Shown: piece by piece, positions 1 through 7,252 of the stretch | Numbering within the stretch: the first letter of the stretch is position 1 | Layout: the number at the start of each line of letters is the position of its first letter | Assembly (NCBI GenBank): GCA_017416055.1 | Contig: JAFQDI010000126.1 | Coordinates: 1 to 8,402, forward strand | DNA length: 8,402 nt | Origin: Lachnospiraceae bacterium | Lineage (GTDB): Bacteria > Bacillota_A > Clostridia > Lachnospirales > Lachnospiraceae | Direction: 5' to 3' | Position numbers and translations under genes: made by a program | Notes under the pieces: model-generated | The model's input: the letters and a program-made list of their open reading frames with translations, nothing else | Databases searched by the model: none | What the model was told of the DNA's origin: nothing

Positions 1-398
1 CCAATCCGGCCTCCGCGCTCCCGGCAATCACGACACCTGCGGAAAGTCCCGAGGTCCGCATCAGCCAGGCGCTTCATCAGATGGGCGTGCCCGCCAACAT
101 CAAAGGCTACCGCTATCTGATCACAGCGATCGAACTGTGTATGAATGACATGGACATGCTCGGATCCGTGACGAAACAGCTCTACCCTACCATCGCAAAA
201 CGTTATGACACCACTCCCAGCCGTGTAGAGCGAGCGATCCGCCATTCCATCGAGGTTGCATGGAACCGTGGGCAGATCGATGTGCTGGATGCAGTGTTCG
301 GCTATACCATCAACACACGCAAAGGCAAACCCACCAACTCGGAATTCATCGCCATGCTCTCCGACAAATTGCGGATGAGCCACAGTCTTCTGGACTGA
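1..398 (+). CDS. spo0A: Spo0A, sporulation master response regulator (3' part only)
   Basis: The frame is open from the left edge and ends at TGA 396-398, giving about the last 130 residues. The protein is the C-terminal DNA-binding effector domain of Spo0A, the phosphorelay-controlled regulator that commits the cell to sporulation and binds 0A boxes. Visible family features are the start of the effector domain ([12 protein letters not shown]), the segment AIELCMNDM, and the helix-turn-helix part with [18 protein letters not shown], the recognition helix region. The end [17 protein letters not shown] is also typical. The receiver domain, with its phosphoacceptor Asp, lies outside the window. 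About 26 residues before HQMGVP, rich in Pro, Ala and Thr, belong to the interdomain linker. The gene converges on glnS and shares its terminator. Identification is by family recognition and is very secure. Confidence 0.96.
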   Translation, partial: NPASALPAITTPAESPEVRISQALHQMGVPANIKGYRYLITAIELCMNDMDMLGSVTKQLYPTIAKRYDTTPSRVERAIRHSIEVAWNRGQIDVLDAVFGYTINTRKGKPTNSEFIAMLSDKLRMSHSLLD

Positions 399-438
399 GA
401 TCAGATCGCACACGTTCTTTCCGAGCGATAATTACACA

Positions 439-490
439 AAGGCTCCGGTTGCTTTGTCCGGCCGATACAGCCGCAAGTAACCGGAGCCTT
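439..490. terminator. Bidirectional intrinsic terminator between spo0A and glnS
   Basis: A 16-bp stem pairs 439-454 with 475-490, with one G-T pair at 451/478 and a 20-base loop. Downstream on the plus strand is GTTATCTTTT, and downstream on the minus strand is TTTGTGTAAT. Both exits are therefore T-rich, so it can end spo0A and, on the other strand, glnS. It lies in the gap between the two convergent stop codons. Confidence 0.85.
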
Positions 491-515
491 GTTATCTTTT
501 CGCTATGAATTTCGA

Positions 516-2174
516 TCACTTAGGGAGCTTGAACGAGCTCTTCAGCGACACGATACGGTTGAATACCGGCTTTCCGGGCTCAGAATCCTTCGTATCCACA
601 CAGAAAAATCCGTTGCGGACGAACTGGAACTTTTCTCCCAACTCGGCCTTTGCCAGATCAGGCTCAACCAGACCGTTTACTACAACCAGAGAATTGGGGT
701 TCAGATTCAGACTGCCGTCTTCTTTATTATATACACCCTTCTCCTCATCGATGATATTTTCGTACAGGCGAACCTCAACGGGAACCGCATGTCTCGCGGA
801 TACCCAGTGAATGGTTCCCTTCACCTTTCGTCCCTCGAAGCCGCTTCCGCTCTTCGTCTCGGGATCATAAGTACAATGTACCTCAATCACGTTTCCGTTT
901 TCATCCTTCACCACATCGGTACACTTCACGAAATATGCATTCATCAGACGTACTTCGTTTCCGGGGAAAAGACGGAAATACTTCTTGATCGGTACTTCCA
1001 TAAAGTCTTCCTGCTCAATGTAGAGTTCTTTACAGAAAGGAAGCTGACGGCTTCCCAATTCCGGATTCTCCAGATTATTCGGAGCATCCAGATACTCCAC
1101 CTGATCCTCTGGATAGTTATCGATCACCAGCTTCAGCGGATTTAAAATCGCCATCATACGAGGCTTCTTCAGCTTCAGATCCTCGCGGATACAGTACTCA
1201 AGCATCGCCATCTCGCAGATAGAATTACTCTTAGACACGCCTGCCAGCTCCACGAACATCTTGATCGCCTCCGGGGTATAACCACGGCGGCGAAGTCCGC
1301 TGATGGACACCAGTCTGGGATCATCCCAACCGTCCACGATGCCTTCCTCAACCAGTTTCTTGATATATCTCTTTCCGGTAACCACATTGTTCAGATACAG
1401 CTTCGCAAACTCCACCTGCTTCGGAGGCTGCGTGAACTCACATTCCTGTACCACCCAGTCGTAGAGTGGACGATGATCCTCAAACTCCAGCGTACAGATA
1501 GAGTGGGAAATCTTCTCCACTGCATCCTCGATGGGATGAGCGAAATCATACATCGGGTAGATGCACCACTGATCGCCGGTGTTGTGGTGAGTCATATGTG
1601 CCACACGATAGATAACCGGGTCACGCATGTTGATGTTCGGAGATGCCATATCGATCTTCGCGCGAAGCACCTTCTCGCCGTCAGCATACTTGCCGTCGCG
1701 CATGTCGCGGAACATCTGCAGATTCTCCTCCACGCTGCGATCGCGGTAAGGGCTGTTCTTTCCAGGCTCGGTGAGCGTTCCGCGGTACTCACGGATCTGC
1801 TCTGCAGTCAGATCACAGACATATGCCTTTCCTTTCAGAATCAGCTTCTCTGCACACTCGTACATCACCGGGAAATAGTCAGACGCAAAAAACAGTCTGT
1901 CCTCCCAGTCTGCACCCAGCCAAGCCACATCCTGCTTGATGGACTCAACAAACTCGCTCTTCTCCTTCGTGGGGTTCGTATCATCAAAACGCATGTTGAA
2001 CTTGCCATTGTACTGTTTCGCCAATCCATAGTTCAACAGGATCGACTTGGCATGTCCAATATGCAGATATCCATTGGGTTCCGGAGGAAATCTGGTCTGG
2101 ACATGGTCAAAACGTCCCTCTGCCAAATCTTTGTCGATAATCTGTTCAATAAAATTCCTGCTCTCGCTTTCCAT
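516..2174 (-). CDS. glnS: Glutaminyl-tRNA synthetase (GlnRS)
   Basis: A class Ic aminoacyl-tRNA synthetase that joins glutamine to tRNA-Gln in the cytoplasm using ATP. The protein is 552 residues, close to the roughly 554 of E. coli GlnRS. It shows [15 protein letters not shown] with HIGH at 38-41, DDTNP at 64-68, [10 protein letters not shown] at about 209-218, and DDPR then [11 protein letters not shown]. The second signature, normally MSKRK in GlnRS, is replaced by VTGKR (265-269). The C-terminal half is the beta-barrel anticodon-binding region. The start at 2174 is preferred over an in-frame ATG at 2234 because GGAGGA (2181-2186) sits 6 bases before it and [12 protein letters not shown] starts the family alignment. 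A promoter lies at 2215-2242. A cell with glnS can charge tRNA-Gln directly, whereas many Firmicutes use the GatCAB amidation route. Confidence 0.96.
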   Translation of the reverse strand: MESESRNFIEQIIDKDLAEGRFDHVQTRFPPEPNGYLHIGHAKSILLNYGLAKQYNGKFNMRFDDTNPTKEKSEFVESIKQDVAWLGADWEDRLFFASDYFPVMYECAEKLILKGKAYVCDLTAEQIREYRGTLTEPGKNSPYRDRSVEENLQMFRDMRDGKYADGEKVLRAKIDMASPNINMRDPVIYRVAHMTHHNTGDQWCIYPMYDFAHPIEDAVEKISHSICTLEFEDHRPLYDWVVQECEFTQPPKQVEFAKLYLNNVVTGKRYIKKLVEEGIVDGWDDPRLVSISGLRRRGYTPEAIKMFVELAGVSKSNSICEMAMLEYCIREDLKLKKPRMMAILNPLKLVIDNYPEDQVEYLDAPNNLENPELGSRQLPFCKELYIEQEDFMEVPIKKYFRLFPGNEVRLMNAYFVKCTDVVKDENGNVIEVHCTYDPETKSGSGFEGRKVKGTIHWVSARHAVPVEVRLYENIIDEEKGVYNKEDGSLNLNPNSLVVVNGLVEPDLAKAELGEKFQFVRNGFFCVDTKDSEPGKPVFNRIVSLKSSFKLPK

Positions 2175-2214
2175 ACCTGTTCCTCCAATATTATTTTGGG
2201 AAAATACACCTGTT

Positions 2215-2242
2215 ATCATACCATATAAAATCAAAAAGTAAA
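2215..2242 (-). promoter_or_regulatory. Likely sigma-A promoter for glnS
   Basis: On the minus strand an extended -10, TGGTATGAT (2215-2223), follows a -35-like TTTACT (2237-2242) with a 16-base spacer. The predicted start is about 35 bases before the glnS start codon, too close for a T-box leader. The -35 matches only 4 of 6 consensus positions; the TG extension compensates. Confidence 0.55.
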
Positions 2243-2270
2243 CAAAAATTTTTCGGAAGCGCTAATTTTA

Positions 2271-2304
2271 TAAAAGAAAAATGGGAAGTCCTTTCAGACT
2301 TCCC
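2271..2304 (-). terminator. Intrinsic terminator of tRNA-Thr
   Basis: A perfect 8-bp stem GGGAAGTC/GACTTCCC (2283-2290 with 2297-2304) with a 6-base loop is followed on the minus strand by AT, then TTTTCTTTTA. It begins 3 bases after the tRNA 3' end, so the tRNA transcript ends here before the glnS promoter. Confidence 0.85.
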
Positions 2305-2307
2305 AAG

Positions 2308-2380
2308 AGCTGACGAGCAGACTCGAACTGCCGACCTCCTCATTACCAATGAGGTGCGCTACCACCTGTGCCACGTCAGC
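2308..2380 (-). tRNA. tRNA-Thr (anticodon GGT)
   Basis: The 73-base minus-strand gene folds into a full cloverleaf. The acceptor stem is GCTGACG/CGTCAGC. The anticodon stem CCTCA/TGAGG holds loop TTGGTAA, giving anticodon GGT (plus-strand 2345-2347). The T arm is GGCAG-TTCGAGT-CTGCT and the discriminator base is T. CCA is not encoded, so it must be added after transcription. The D stem GCAC/GCGC contains one A-C mismatch. It has its own promoter and terminator, so it is a single-gene unit. It reads the Thr codons ACC and ACT. Confidence 0.97.
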
Positions 2381-2389
2381 TTATTTTCT

Positions 2390-2406
2390 TCGGCATTTTC
2401 TGCCGA
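2390..2406 (-). other. Hairpin in the 5' leader of tRNA-Thr
   Basis: A perfect 6-bp stem TCGGCA/TGCCGA with loop GAAAA on the minus strand. With the promoter at 2415-2443, transcription should start near 2408, so the hairpin would sit at the extreme 5' end of the precursor tRNA, about 10 bases before the mature 5' end. It is followed by AGAAAATAA rather than a U-tract, so it is a poor terminator. A role in precursor processing or stability is inference. Confidence 0.5.
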
Positions 2407-2414
2407 CGCGTTAT

Positions 2415-2443
2415 AATATACTACAGAAAAGAAGTTCTGTCAA
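2415..2443 (-). promoter_or_regulatory. Strong sigma-A promoter for tRNA-Thr
   Basis: A perfect -35 TTGACA (2438-2443) and -10 TATATT (2415-2420) on the minus strand are separated by exactly 17 bases. It lies in the gap after rlmB and points at tRNA-Thr, making the tRNA independent of the upstream operon. Confidence 0.85.
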
Positions 2444-2474
2444 CAACAAATTTGAAAAATTTTTAAAATCATTT

Positions 2475-3218
2475 TCACTTCTTCAACCGCTGTCTCACGA
2501 TCTCATACGCCAGCACGCCTGCCGCCACCGACGCATTCAATGAGTCAATATCTCCCTTCATGGGAATCGACGCGATCATATCGCACTTTTCTCTCACCAG
2601 ACGGCTCACGCCCTGTCCCTCGTTTCCGATGACCAGACCGATGGAACCGGTCAGATTCAGATCGTACATGGTCTGACCTCCCATATCGGCACAGACAAAC
2701 CACATGCCTTCCTTTTTCAAATCCTCAATGGTCTTGGCCAGATTGGTCACCTTTGCCACCGGCGTGTAATTGAGCGCACCGGCGGAAGTTCTCGCCACCA
2801 CCGCGGTCAGTCCCGCGGCGCGGCGCTTCGGAATGATCACGCCGTGAGCTCCCGCCAAATTTGCGGTACGGATGATCGCTCCCAGATTGTGAGGATCCTC
2901 GATCTCATCCAGCAGGAAAATAAACGGCGATTCATTCTTCGCTCTGGCCGCCTCCAAAATGTCGGAGACTTCCGCATACTCGTAAGCCGCCGCATAAGCC
3001 ACCACGCCCTGATGCTTTCCGGTCTCGGACATGTGATCCAGTCTCTCCTTATTTACAAACTGCACCAGCGTATTCTGCTTCTTTGCCTCGCGCAGGATCG
3101 TCTTGATCGGGGCATCCTGACATCCATCCAGCACAAACAGACGGTCAATGGTCTTTCCGGAGCGGAACGCCTCGGTCACCGCATTTCGTCCTTCTATGGT
3201 AAATTCCTCGTATCTCAT
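2475..3218 (-). CDS. rlmB: 23S rRNA (guanosine-2'-O-)-methyltransferase, RlmB/TrmH family (SPOUT)
   Basis: A 247-residue SPOUT methyltransferase using S-adenosylmethionine. The family includes RlmB, which 2'-O-methylates a guanosine in 23S rRNA domain V (G2251 in E. coli). Residues 1-80 form the small N-terminal RNA-binding domain (EGRNAVTEAF, KHQGVVAY). Then come the SPOUT motifs: 1, LLDEIEDPHNLGAIIRTA with the conserved Arg near 117; 2, GLVIGNEGQGVS near 195-206; 3, SLNASVAAGVLAYE near the end, forming the knot. The start at 3218 is chosen because AGGAGG is correctly spaced upstream and the family N-terminus begins with RYEEFTIEGRNAV. The upstream in-frame ATG at 3245 lies inside mrnC. The ATG overlaps the mrnC TGA (ATGA, 3215-3218), suggesting translational coupling. 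The exact rRNA target is inferred from the family. Confidence 0.92.
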   Translation of the reverse strand: MRYEEFTIEGRNAVTEAFRSGKTIDRLFVLDGCQDAPIKTILREAKKQNTLVQFVNKERLDHMSETGKHQGVVAYAAAYEYAEVSDILEAARAKNESPFIFLLDEIEDPHNLGAIIRTANLAGAHGVIIPKRRAAGLTAVVARTSAGALNYTPVAKVTNLAKTIEDLKKEGMWFVCADMGGQTMYDLNLTGSIGLVIGNEGQGVSRLVREKCDMIASIPMKGDIDSLNASVAAGVLAYEIVRQRLKK

Positions 3219-3637
3219 AATTCCTCCTCGACAATCTCCACACACCGCTTCATCAGTTCAAGCATCCGCTCCTGTCTCCCGCACAGATACAGATATCCAA
3301 ACAATGACTCCAGACCGGTCGCATGGCGATAATCACTAACCGTCGCATTCTTCGCGTGGGTGTAGGACTGGGCATTACGCCCGCGGCGGTAAACAGACTG
3401 TTCCTCCTCGGTAAGTTCTTCCCAGATTCCATGCCCCATCATTGCCTGCGCCTCCGCCTTCACCAATCGCGTCGTGCGTTTGTGAAGCTTTTCCGGCGCA
3501 GTGTTTCCCTTCGTCACCACCAGCGTCCTGACCATCAGTTCAAAAACCGCATCGCCGAGAAACGCCAGTGTCAACGGTGAATATGTCCTCACATCGATCT
3601 CGTTTGGATCAAACAATCCCTTCAGGCTTTCTTCCAT
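3215..3637 (-). CDS. mrnC: Mini-ribonuclease 3 (Mini-III), 23S rRNA maturation
   Basis: A 140-residue, single-domain RNase III-like enzyme without a double-stranded RNA-binding domain, the usual size and layout for Mini-III. In B. subtilis this dimeric, metal-dependent endonuclease matures the ends of 23S rRNA. Visible are the catalytic-type segment AFLGDAVFELMVR with Asp29, HKRTTRLVKAEAQAM (52-66), the RRGRNA box (84-89), and ATGLESLFGYLYL with the second acidic residue Glu110. The start codon at 3637 lies inside cysS (16-base overlap) behind a GGGAG site, and the stop overlaps the rlmB start. The order cysS-mrnC-rlmB is conserved in Firmicutes and supports the call. Confidence 0.93.
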   Translation of the reverse strand: MEESLKGLFDPNEIDVRTYSPLTLAFLGDAVFELMVRTLVVTKGNTAPEKLHKRTTRLVKAEAQAMMGHGIWEELTEEEQSVYRRGRNAQSYTHAKNATVSDYRHATGLESLFGYLYLCGRQERMLELMKRCVEIVEEEL

Positions 3638-5028
3638 TTTACTCCCTCGCGGGTATCCAGAAGAACGATACCCTTCTCCAGCAGTTCGTTACGGATCTGG
3701 TCAGCCAGCGCGAAATTTTTCTCCTTGCGGGCCTGCTGACGCTTCGCGATCATCTCCTCGATCTCGGAATCCAACAGTTCTTCCTTCTTCTCGGTGATGA
3801 TACCGAGAACATCGCAAAGTCCCTCGATCTCTGCCTTCACCCAGTCAACCAGTTCCTTACTGCTCTCCGCCTTCACATCAGTGTTCGCCAGCTTAACCAG
3901 TTCAAAAATCGCGGAAATCGCATCTGCTGTATTGAAATCATCATCCATCGCCGCCTCATACTTCGCAACCAGTTCTTCTGCGGCCTTCTTTACGGACAAT
4001 TCCTCTGCGCTCATCTCGCCTGCCGCATTTTTCTGAAGATCGCCAAGGCGCTCCACAGCAGTCAAAATACGCTCCAAACCGTTCTTGCTCGCCTCCATCA
4101 GCTCTGCACTGAAGTTCAGCGGACTGCGGTAATGTGCGCTCAGCATGAAGAAACGCAGCACCTGCAGATCATACTTCTCACTGATCTCACGAACGGTAAA
4201 GAAATTGCCCAGAGACTTACTCATCTTCTTATTATCAATATTTAAGAATGCGTTGTGCATCCAGTAGCGCGCAAACTCTTTCTCGTTGTACGCCTCGCTC
4301 TGCGCGATCTCATTCTCATGGTGAGGGAAAATCAGATCCTCTCCGCCTGCGTGAATGTCGATCTCGTCACCCAGATAGCGCTTCGCCATCACGGAACACT
4401 CAATATGCCAACCGGGGCGGCCCTGGCACCAGGGAGACTCCCAGTAAGGCTCCCCTTCCTTTTTCGGCTTCCAAAGCACGAAATCCAGCTCGTCTTCCTT
4501 GCCATCGGTACCTGCTACCTTGATCGCGCGATGTCCGGACTGCAGATCATCCAGATTCTTGTGGGACAGCTTTCCATAAGGTTTGAACTTGCGGGTGCGG
4601 TAATATACGGTACCGTCAGAAACAGGGTACGCAAATCCCTTATCAATCAGACCGGTAATCATCTCCTGCATTCCGCCGATCTCCAGCGTCGCCTTGGGGT
4701 GAGTGGTCGCAGGACGAACGTTCATCGCCTCCATATCTTTTTTACACTCCGCAATATAGCGCTCGGAAATCACGGAAGAATCCACGCCCTCCTCAACCGC
4801 TTTCTTGATGATCTTGTCGTCCACGTCAGTGAAGTTGGACACATAATTCACCTCGTAGCCTTTATACTCGAAATAGCGGCGAACCGTGTCAAATACGATC
4901 ATCGGACGCGCATTTCCGATATGGATAAGATTGTACACGGTAGGGCCGCATACGTACATCTTCACTTTGCCCGGTTCAATGGGGACAAATTCTTCTTTCA
5001 TTTTGGATAATGAATTGTAAATTTTCAT
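3622..5028 (-). CDS. cysS: Cysteinyl-tRNA synthetase (CysRS)
   Basis: A 468-residue class I synthetase that charges tRNA-Cys with cysteine; bacterial CysRS is also known to make cysteine persulfide. The HIGH signature appears as HIGN (36-39) and the second as KMSKS (268-272). The four zinc ligands that select cysteine are all present: Cys27 (MYVCGPTVYN), Cys211 (GWHIECSVMA), His236 and Glu240 (FPHHENE). The C-terminal part, from about 300, is the helical anticodon domain ending in REGVKWKKA. Length matches the family. The start at 5028 has AAGGAG 9 bases upstream. It lies 77 bases downstream of cysE with no good terminator between, so it may be read from the T-box promoter. A lone TATAAT (5058-5063) in the gap has no -35 partner. 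Confidence 0.97.
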   Translation of the reverse strand: MKIYNSLSKMKEEFVPIEPGKVKMYVCGPTVYNLIHIGNARPMIVFDTVRRYFEYKGYEVNYVSNFTDVDDKIIKKAVEEGVDSSVISERYIAECKKDMEAMNVRPATTHPKATLEIGGMQEMITGLIDKGFAYPVSDGTVYYRTRKFKPYGKLSHKNLDDLQSGHRAIKVAGTDGKEDELDFVLWKPKKEGEPYWESPWCQGRPGWHIECSVMAKRYLGDEIDIHAGGEDLIFPHHENEIAQSEAYNEKEFARYWMHNAFLNIDNKKMSKSLGNFFTVREISEKYDLQVLRFFMLSAHYRSPLNFSAELMEASKNGLERILTAVERLGDLQKNAAGEMSAEELSVKKAAEELVAKYEAAMDDDFNTADAISAIFELVKLANTDVKAESSKELVDWVKAEIEGLCDVLGIITEKKEELLDSEIEEMIAKRQQARKEKNFALADQIRNELLEKGIVLLDTREGVKWKKA

Positions 5029-5105
5029 CGTAAATAACTCCTTCTTTCTCTATCCTGATTATATTAATCTTACTTTGCAATCGTTCCGTCCGTGCAGTGA
5101 ACGGT

Positions 5106-5771
5106 TTAGTTTCCGGTATCTCCCATAAAATAAGTTTTCAACAGTGAAATTTCCTCCTGTAATCTACGATTCTCTTGCTTCAATTGATTGATCTCATTCA
5201 AAATCGGGTCAGGCAACGTAACCTGGTCCATATCCATTCGCGGAATTTTCACATTGTCGCGCTTCACAATGCGCCCCGGAACACCCACTACCGTGGAATT
5301 GGGAGGCACTTCCTGAAGAACCACCGATCCGGCTCCGATCTTCGAATTCTCTCCGATCGTGAATGACCCCAGAATCTTTGCTCCGGCACTGACCATCACA
5401 TTGTCGCCAAGGGTGGGATGACGTTTCCCCTTCTCTTTGCCGTTACCGCCCAGCGTCACGCCCTGAAACAGCGTAACATTGTCGCCAAGGATCGCGGTCT
5501 CGCCAATCACCACACCGGCTCCGTGGTCGATAAACAGCCCTTTTCCAATGGTCGCACCGGGGTGAATCTCAATACCGGTCTTTCTGACACTCCTCTGCGA
5601 TATCCATCTGGCCAGGAAATAGTGTCTGCCCAGATACAGCTTGTGCGCCAAACGGTAATGCATCATCGCCTTAAAACTGGGATACAAAAGCACCTCCATC
5701 GATGATTTGATCGCAGGGTCGCGCTCCCGGACAATCGCAATTTCGTCACGAATAAACTTGATCAAACTCAT
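5106..5771 (-). CDS. cysE: Serine O-acetyltransferase
   Basis: Transfers acetyl from acetyl-CoA to L-serine, giving O-acetylserine, the substrate of cysteine synthase. The protein is 221 residues, the short Gram-positive form lacking much of the N-terminal helical domain of E. coli CysE. The N-terminal helices (1-60) contain [12 protein letters not shown]. From about 66 the left-handed beta-helix hexapeptide repeats begin ([13 protein letters not shown]), with the catalytic His83 in IDHGAG. The acidic partner is Glu68, where E. coli has Asp. [16 protein letters not shown] is the acetyl-CoA/loop region. The last 30 residues ([21 protein letters not shown]) form a probable coiled coil. The start at 5771 is preferred over the ATG at 5795 by the alignment to [11 protein letters not shown] and an AGGTG site upstream. 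The gene is directly preceded by a T-box leader. Confidence 0.95.
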   Translation of the reverse strand: MSLIKFIRDEIAIVRERDPAIKSSMEVLLYPSFKAMMHYRLAHKLYLGRHYFLARWISQRSVRKTGIEIHPGATIGKGLFIDHGAGVVIGETAILGDNVTLFQGVTLGGNGKEKGKRHPTLGDNVMVSAGAKILGSFTIGENSKIGAGSVVLQEVPPNSTVVGVPGRIVKRDNVKIPRMDMDQVTLPDPILNEINQLKQENRRLQEEISLLKTYFMGDTGN

Positions 5772-5803
5772 AATCTGCACCTGCCTTGTAGTCATGTCTG
5801 GTC

Positions 5804-5841
5804 AAAAAAAGAAACTCCGTCCCTCACAAGAGACGAAGTTT
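5804..5841 (-). terminator. T-box-controlled intrinsic terminator before cysE
   Basis: On the minus strand a 13-bp stem (5829-5841 with 5812-5824, two G-U pairs, loop of 4) is followed by seven T residues (5804-5810). The 5' arm overlaps bases needed for the antiterminator, so the two structures are mutually exclusive, as expected for a T-box. Confidence 0.92.
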
Positions 5842-6046
5842 ATCCGCGGTTCCACTCTTCTAAGTGCCAAACGGCACCCACTCGAAATCGTTAACGTCGA
5901 TTAGCCGTACACGGATACTCAAGTTCCCCGTGTCTGCTCCCGGATGCACTTCACAAACCTCTGTCACGGGGTGGCTTTCAGCCGGTGACCGCCCCTCTCT
6001 GCGAGAAGAAAATCTGCTACTCTCTCCGTTCAATGCATTTTCCTAT
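5804..6046 (-). promoter_or_regulatory. T-box riboswitch, probably sensing tRNA-Cys
   Basis: The roughly 240-base leader of cysE carries the T-box sequence AAGAGTGGAACCGCGG (5844-5859), a near-perfect match to the family consensus. Upstream are a stem III-like hairpin GTGCC/GGCAC (5864-5868 with 5873-5877) and a distal stem I arm (GTCACC 5984-5989 with 5963-5968, enclosing GGCT/AGCC). The likely specifier codon is TGC (Cys) at 5946-5948, in context GAAGTGCATCC. The T-box bulge TGGA (5851-5854) pairs with an acceptor end UCCA, fitting the U discriminator typical of tRNA-Cys. AAGAG (5855-5859) can pair with CTCTT (5828-5832) to form the antiterminator, excluding the terminator. Uncharged tRNA-Cys should allow read-through. 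Stem I base pairing was only partly resolved. Confidence 0.93.
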
Positions 6047-6053
6047 TAATAAA

Positions 6054-6082
6054 AGAATATGCGGTGATCAGCATTTTGTCAA
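6054..6082 (-). promoter_or_regulatory. Promoter of the T-box/cysE transcript
   Basis: A perfect -35 TTGACA (6077-6082) and -10 TATTCT (6054-6059, 4 of 6) on the minus strand are separated by 17 bases. The predicted start, near 6046, lies just upstream of stem I. This makes the leader about 240 bases long and separates the operon from the accessory genes. Confidence 0.75.
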
Positions 6083-6441
6083 GTGGTGTTTGAGAAAAAA
6101 TAGGGATGTGTCTTATTTCGCATCGCCCGTGTTTTGGGTTTTAGCAAACATGATTCAATGGTAGGCCGATACTCTCCAATGGCCAAATGCTCACTCTACA
6201 CTCAACATTAATATTGCCACAATTAACATTATATAAAGGCTTTGCGTTGATTCTTTAAAAAACACTTCATAATCTACCCCTTGAGATACAGTTTTTGCTC
6301 TTATCAGACACCAAATTGCAAAGTCTCCGCTTTTTGATAGTTAGTTATTACTTCAATCCGCACGACCTTCTCCAATGTGCCAGTTCCTGCTTCATTATGC
6401 TCAAAAAGTGTTCACACGCCTCTCCTCCTGTCCGATCTCCT
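6083..6441. other. 359-base AT-rich gap without a convincing intact gene
   Basis: Between the DUF4304-like gene and the cysE promoter no ORF has a start, a ribosome-binding site and a recognisable product. On the minus strand several short open stretches follow each other in different frames, the longest being 6194-6340 (listed separately) and 6307-6411 (contains EHNEAGTGTLEKV). That pattern suggests decayed coding DNA. I found no tRNA, no clear intrinsic terminator for the gene upstream, and no terminal inverted repeats of an insertion sequence. Confidence 0.5.
6191..6340 (-). pseudogene. Possible decayed coding remnant of unknown family
   Basis: A 49-codon stretch is open between in-frame stops at 6341-6343 and 6191-6193. 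Its translation looks protein-like (GDFAIWCLIRAKTVSQ, then GVDYEVFFKESTQSL) and ends in a hydrophobic run, YIMLIVAILML. There is no start codon with a Shine-Dalgarno site at its beginning. An overlapping open fragment in a different frame (6307-6411) lies just upstream, as expected after frameshifts. I do not recognise the family. A 49-codon open stretch in AT-rich DNA can arise by chance. Confidence 0.25.
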
Positions 6442-7137
6442 TTACTTCATACAGAACTTGGCATATTGGCAATTAACCAAATAGTTGTTTTGCAGATAAT
6501 TAGAAATTTCATCATGATTCTGCCTTTGAATCATCTTTAAGAGATTCTCTAATTTCTCATCTTCCGCCCTCCGTTTTTCCATGTATTTTTCATACTGCTC
6601 TGCAGTGAACAATACTCGATTATGACGATAAGCAAGTTTATGCTGTTGAAGTATTTCCTGAACAACCTTTTCTGCGTTTGCATAGTCGCCACATGACAAA
6701 TACGGTGCAATTTTCATGCCATCAACCCATATCACAGTCCCACGCATGGCTATATCCAAAGAACATAGTCTTTCTATCAGTTGATGCTGTGTTGTAATTT
6801 CGTTAAACCACGGAACAAGTATTTCGCTCGGAGAAGGAAACTGTATTTCCATGTTGCCATCCAGCACTTTTTTCATGTTCTCCTGATATTCACGACTTTG
6901 ACTGACAATTTTATCCATACTGTAACGAGGAATACACCCTCTTGCAGTAAACCACTGTGGCTTCAATTCTGAGTACATAGATTGCAAACCAACAGAGAAT
7001 TCCTTGGGTCCGGAGCTATTGTTTTTTGCGTAATTAATCGTCTGGAATATTCCATCTCCGTAAACTCTAAACAGTGCGTTACCTTTGCGTACAAATCCTT
7101 CTGATTTAAGGTCTATAAATAACTGGAAAATTGACAT
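6442..7137 (-). CDS. DUF4304-like protein, possible orphan immunity protein
   Basis: A 231-residue soluble protein without signal peptide or membrane segment. The N-terminal part (about 1-75) has the pattern I associate with DUF4304: LKSEGFVRKGNALFRVYGDG, then FQTINYAKN and FSVGLQSMYSEL. The middle (about 100-170) is unassigned, and the C-terminus (178-215) is a charged helix rich in Glu, Lys and Arg (EKYMEKRRAEDEKLENLL). Such proteins often sit beside polymorphic toxins, suggesting toxin neutralisation, but no toxin is present here. The start at 7137 follows GGAGG (7146-7150) at 8 bases, a good site. The 5' end overlaps, in another frame, the end of an open remnant (7106-7252). Codon use looks more AT-rich than in the core genes. 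The gene itself is very probable; the family assignment is from memory and moderate. Confidence 0.75.
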   Translation of the reverse strand: MSIFQLFIDLKSEGFVRKGNALFRVYGDGIFQTINYAKNNSSGPKEFSVGLQSMYSELKPQWFTARGCIPRYSMDKIVSQSREYQENMKKVLDGNMEIQFPSPSEILVPWFNEITTQHQLIERLCSLDIAMRGTVIWVDGMKIAPYLSCGDYANAEKVVQEILQQHKLAYRHNRVLFTAEQYEKYMEKRRAEDEKLENLLKMIQRQNHDEISNYLQNNYLVNCQYAKFCMK

Positions 7138-7252
7138 TCTTGGGTCCTCCGTATCTATTTGTTACCCATCCAAGGTCTGATCTGCCGGCGCAATAACAAT
7201 GAATAATATTCTGCCCTGTCTCGGCATCATAGTACTGAATATCCAGTGCAAT
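7106..7252 (-). pseudogene. In-frame remnant between the two immunity-like genes
   Basis: Directly after the TAA of the DUF5071-like gene (7253-7255), in the same frame, 48 codons stay open to TAA 7106-7108. They read like real protein: ALDIQYYDAETGQNIIH, then CAGRSDLGWVTNRYGG and PKNVNFPVIYRP. There is no start codon or ribosome-binding site, and the end overlaps the start of the DUF4304-like gene by about 30 bases. The simplest reading is the 3' end of a deleted gene, perhaps another immunity or Rhs-tip gene. The YYDAETG segment resembles the Rhs core motif, but what follows does not. Read-through of the TAA would fuse it to the upstream protein; I regard this as less likely. Confidence 0.5.

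Noticed and set aside
1473..2228. 251-codon plus-strand frame opposite glnS, and similar long frames opposite cysS and rlmB.
   Set aside because: They are antisense shadows of strongly conserved enzymes and have no recognisable family features.
5029..5105. TATAAT at 5058-5063 as a full promoter for cysS.
   Set aside because: No -35-like box lies 16-18 bases upstream and there is no extended -10, so it was not listed as a promoter.
6295..6540. 81-codon plus-strand frame near the end of the DUF4304-like gene.
   Set aside because: It overlaps the C-terminal coding part of a well-supported minus-strand gene and has no Shine-Dalgarno site or recognisable domain.
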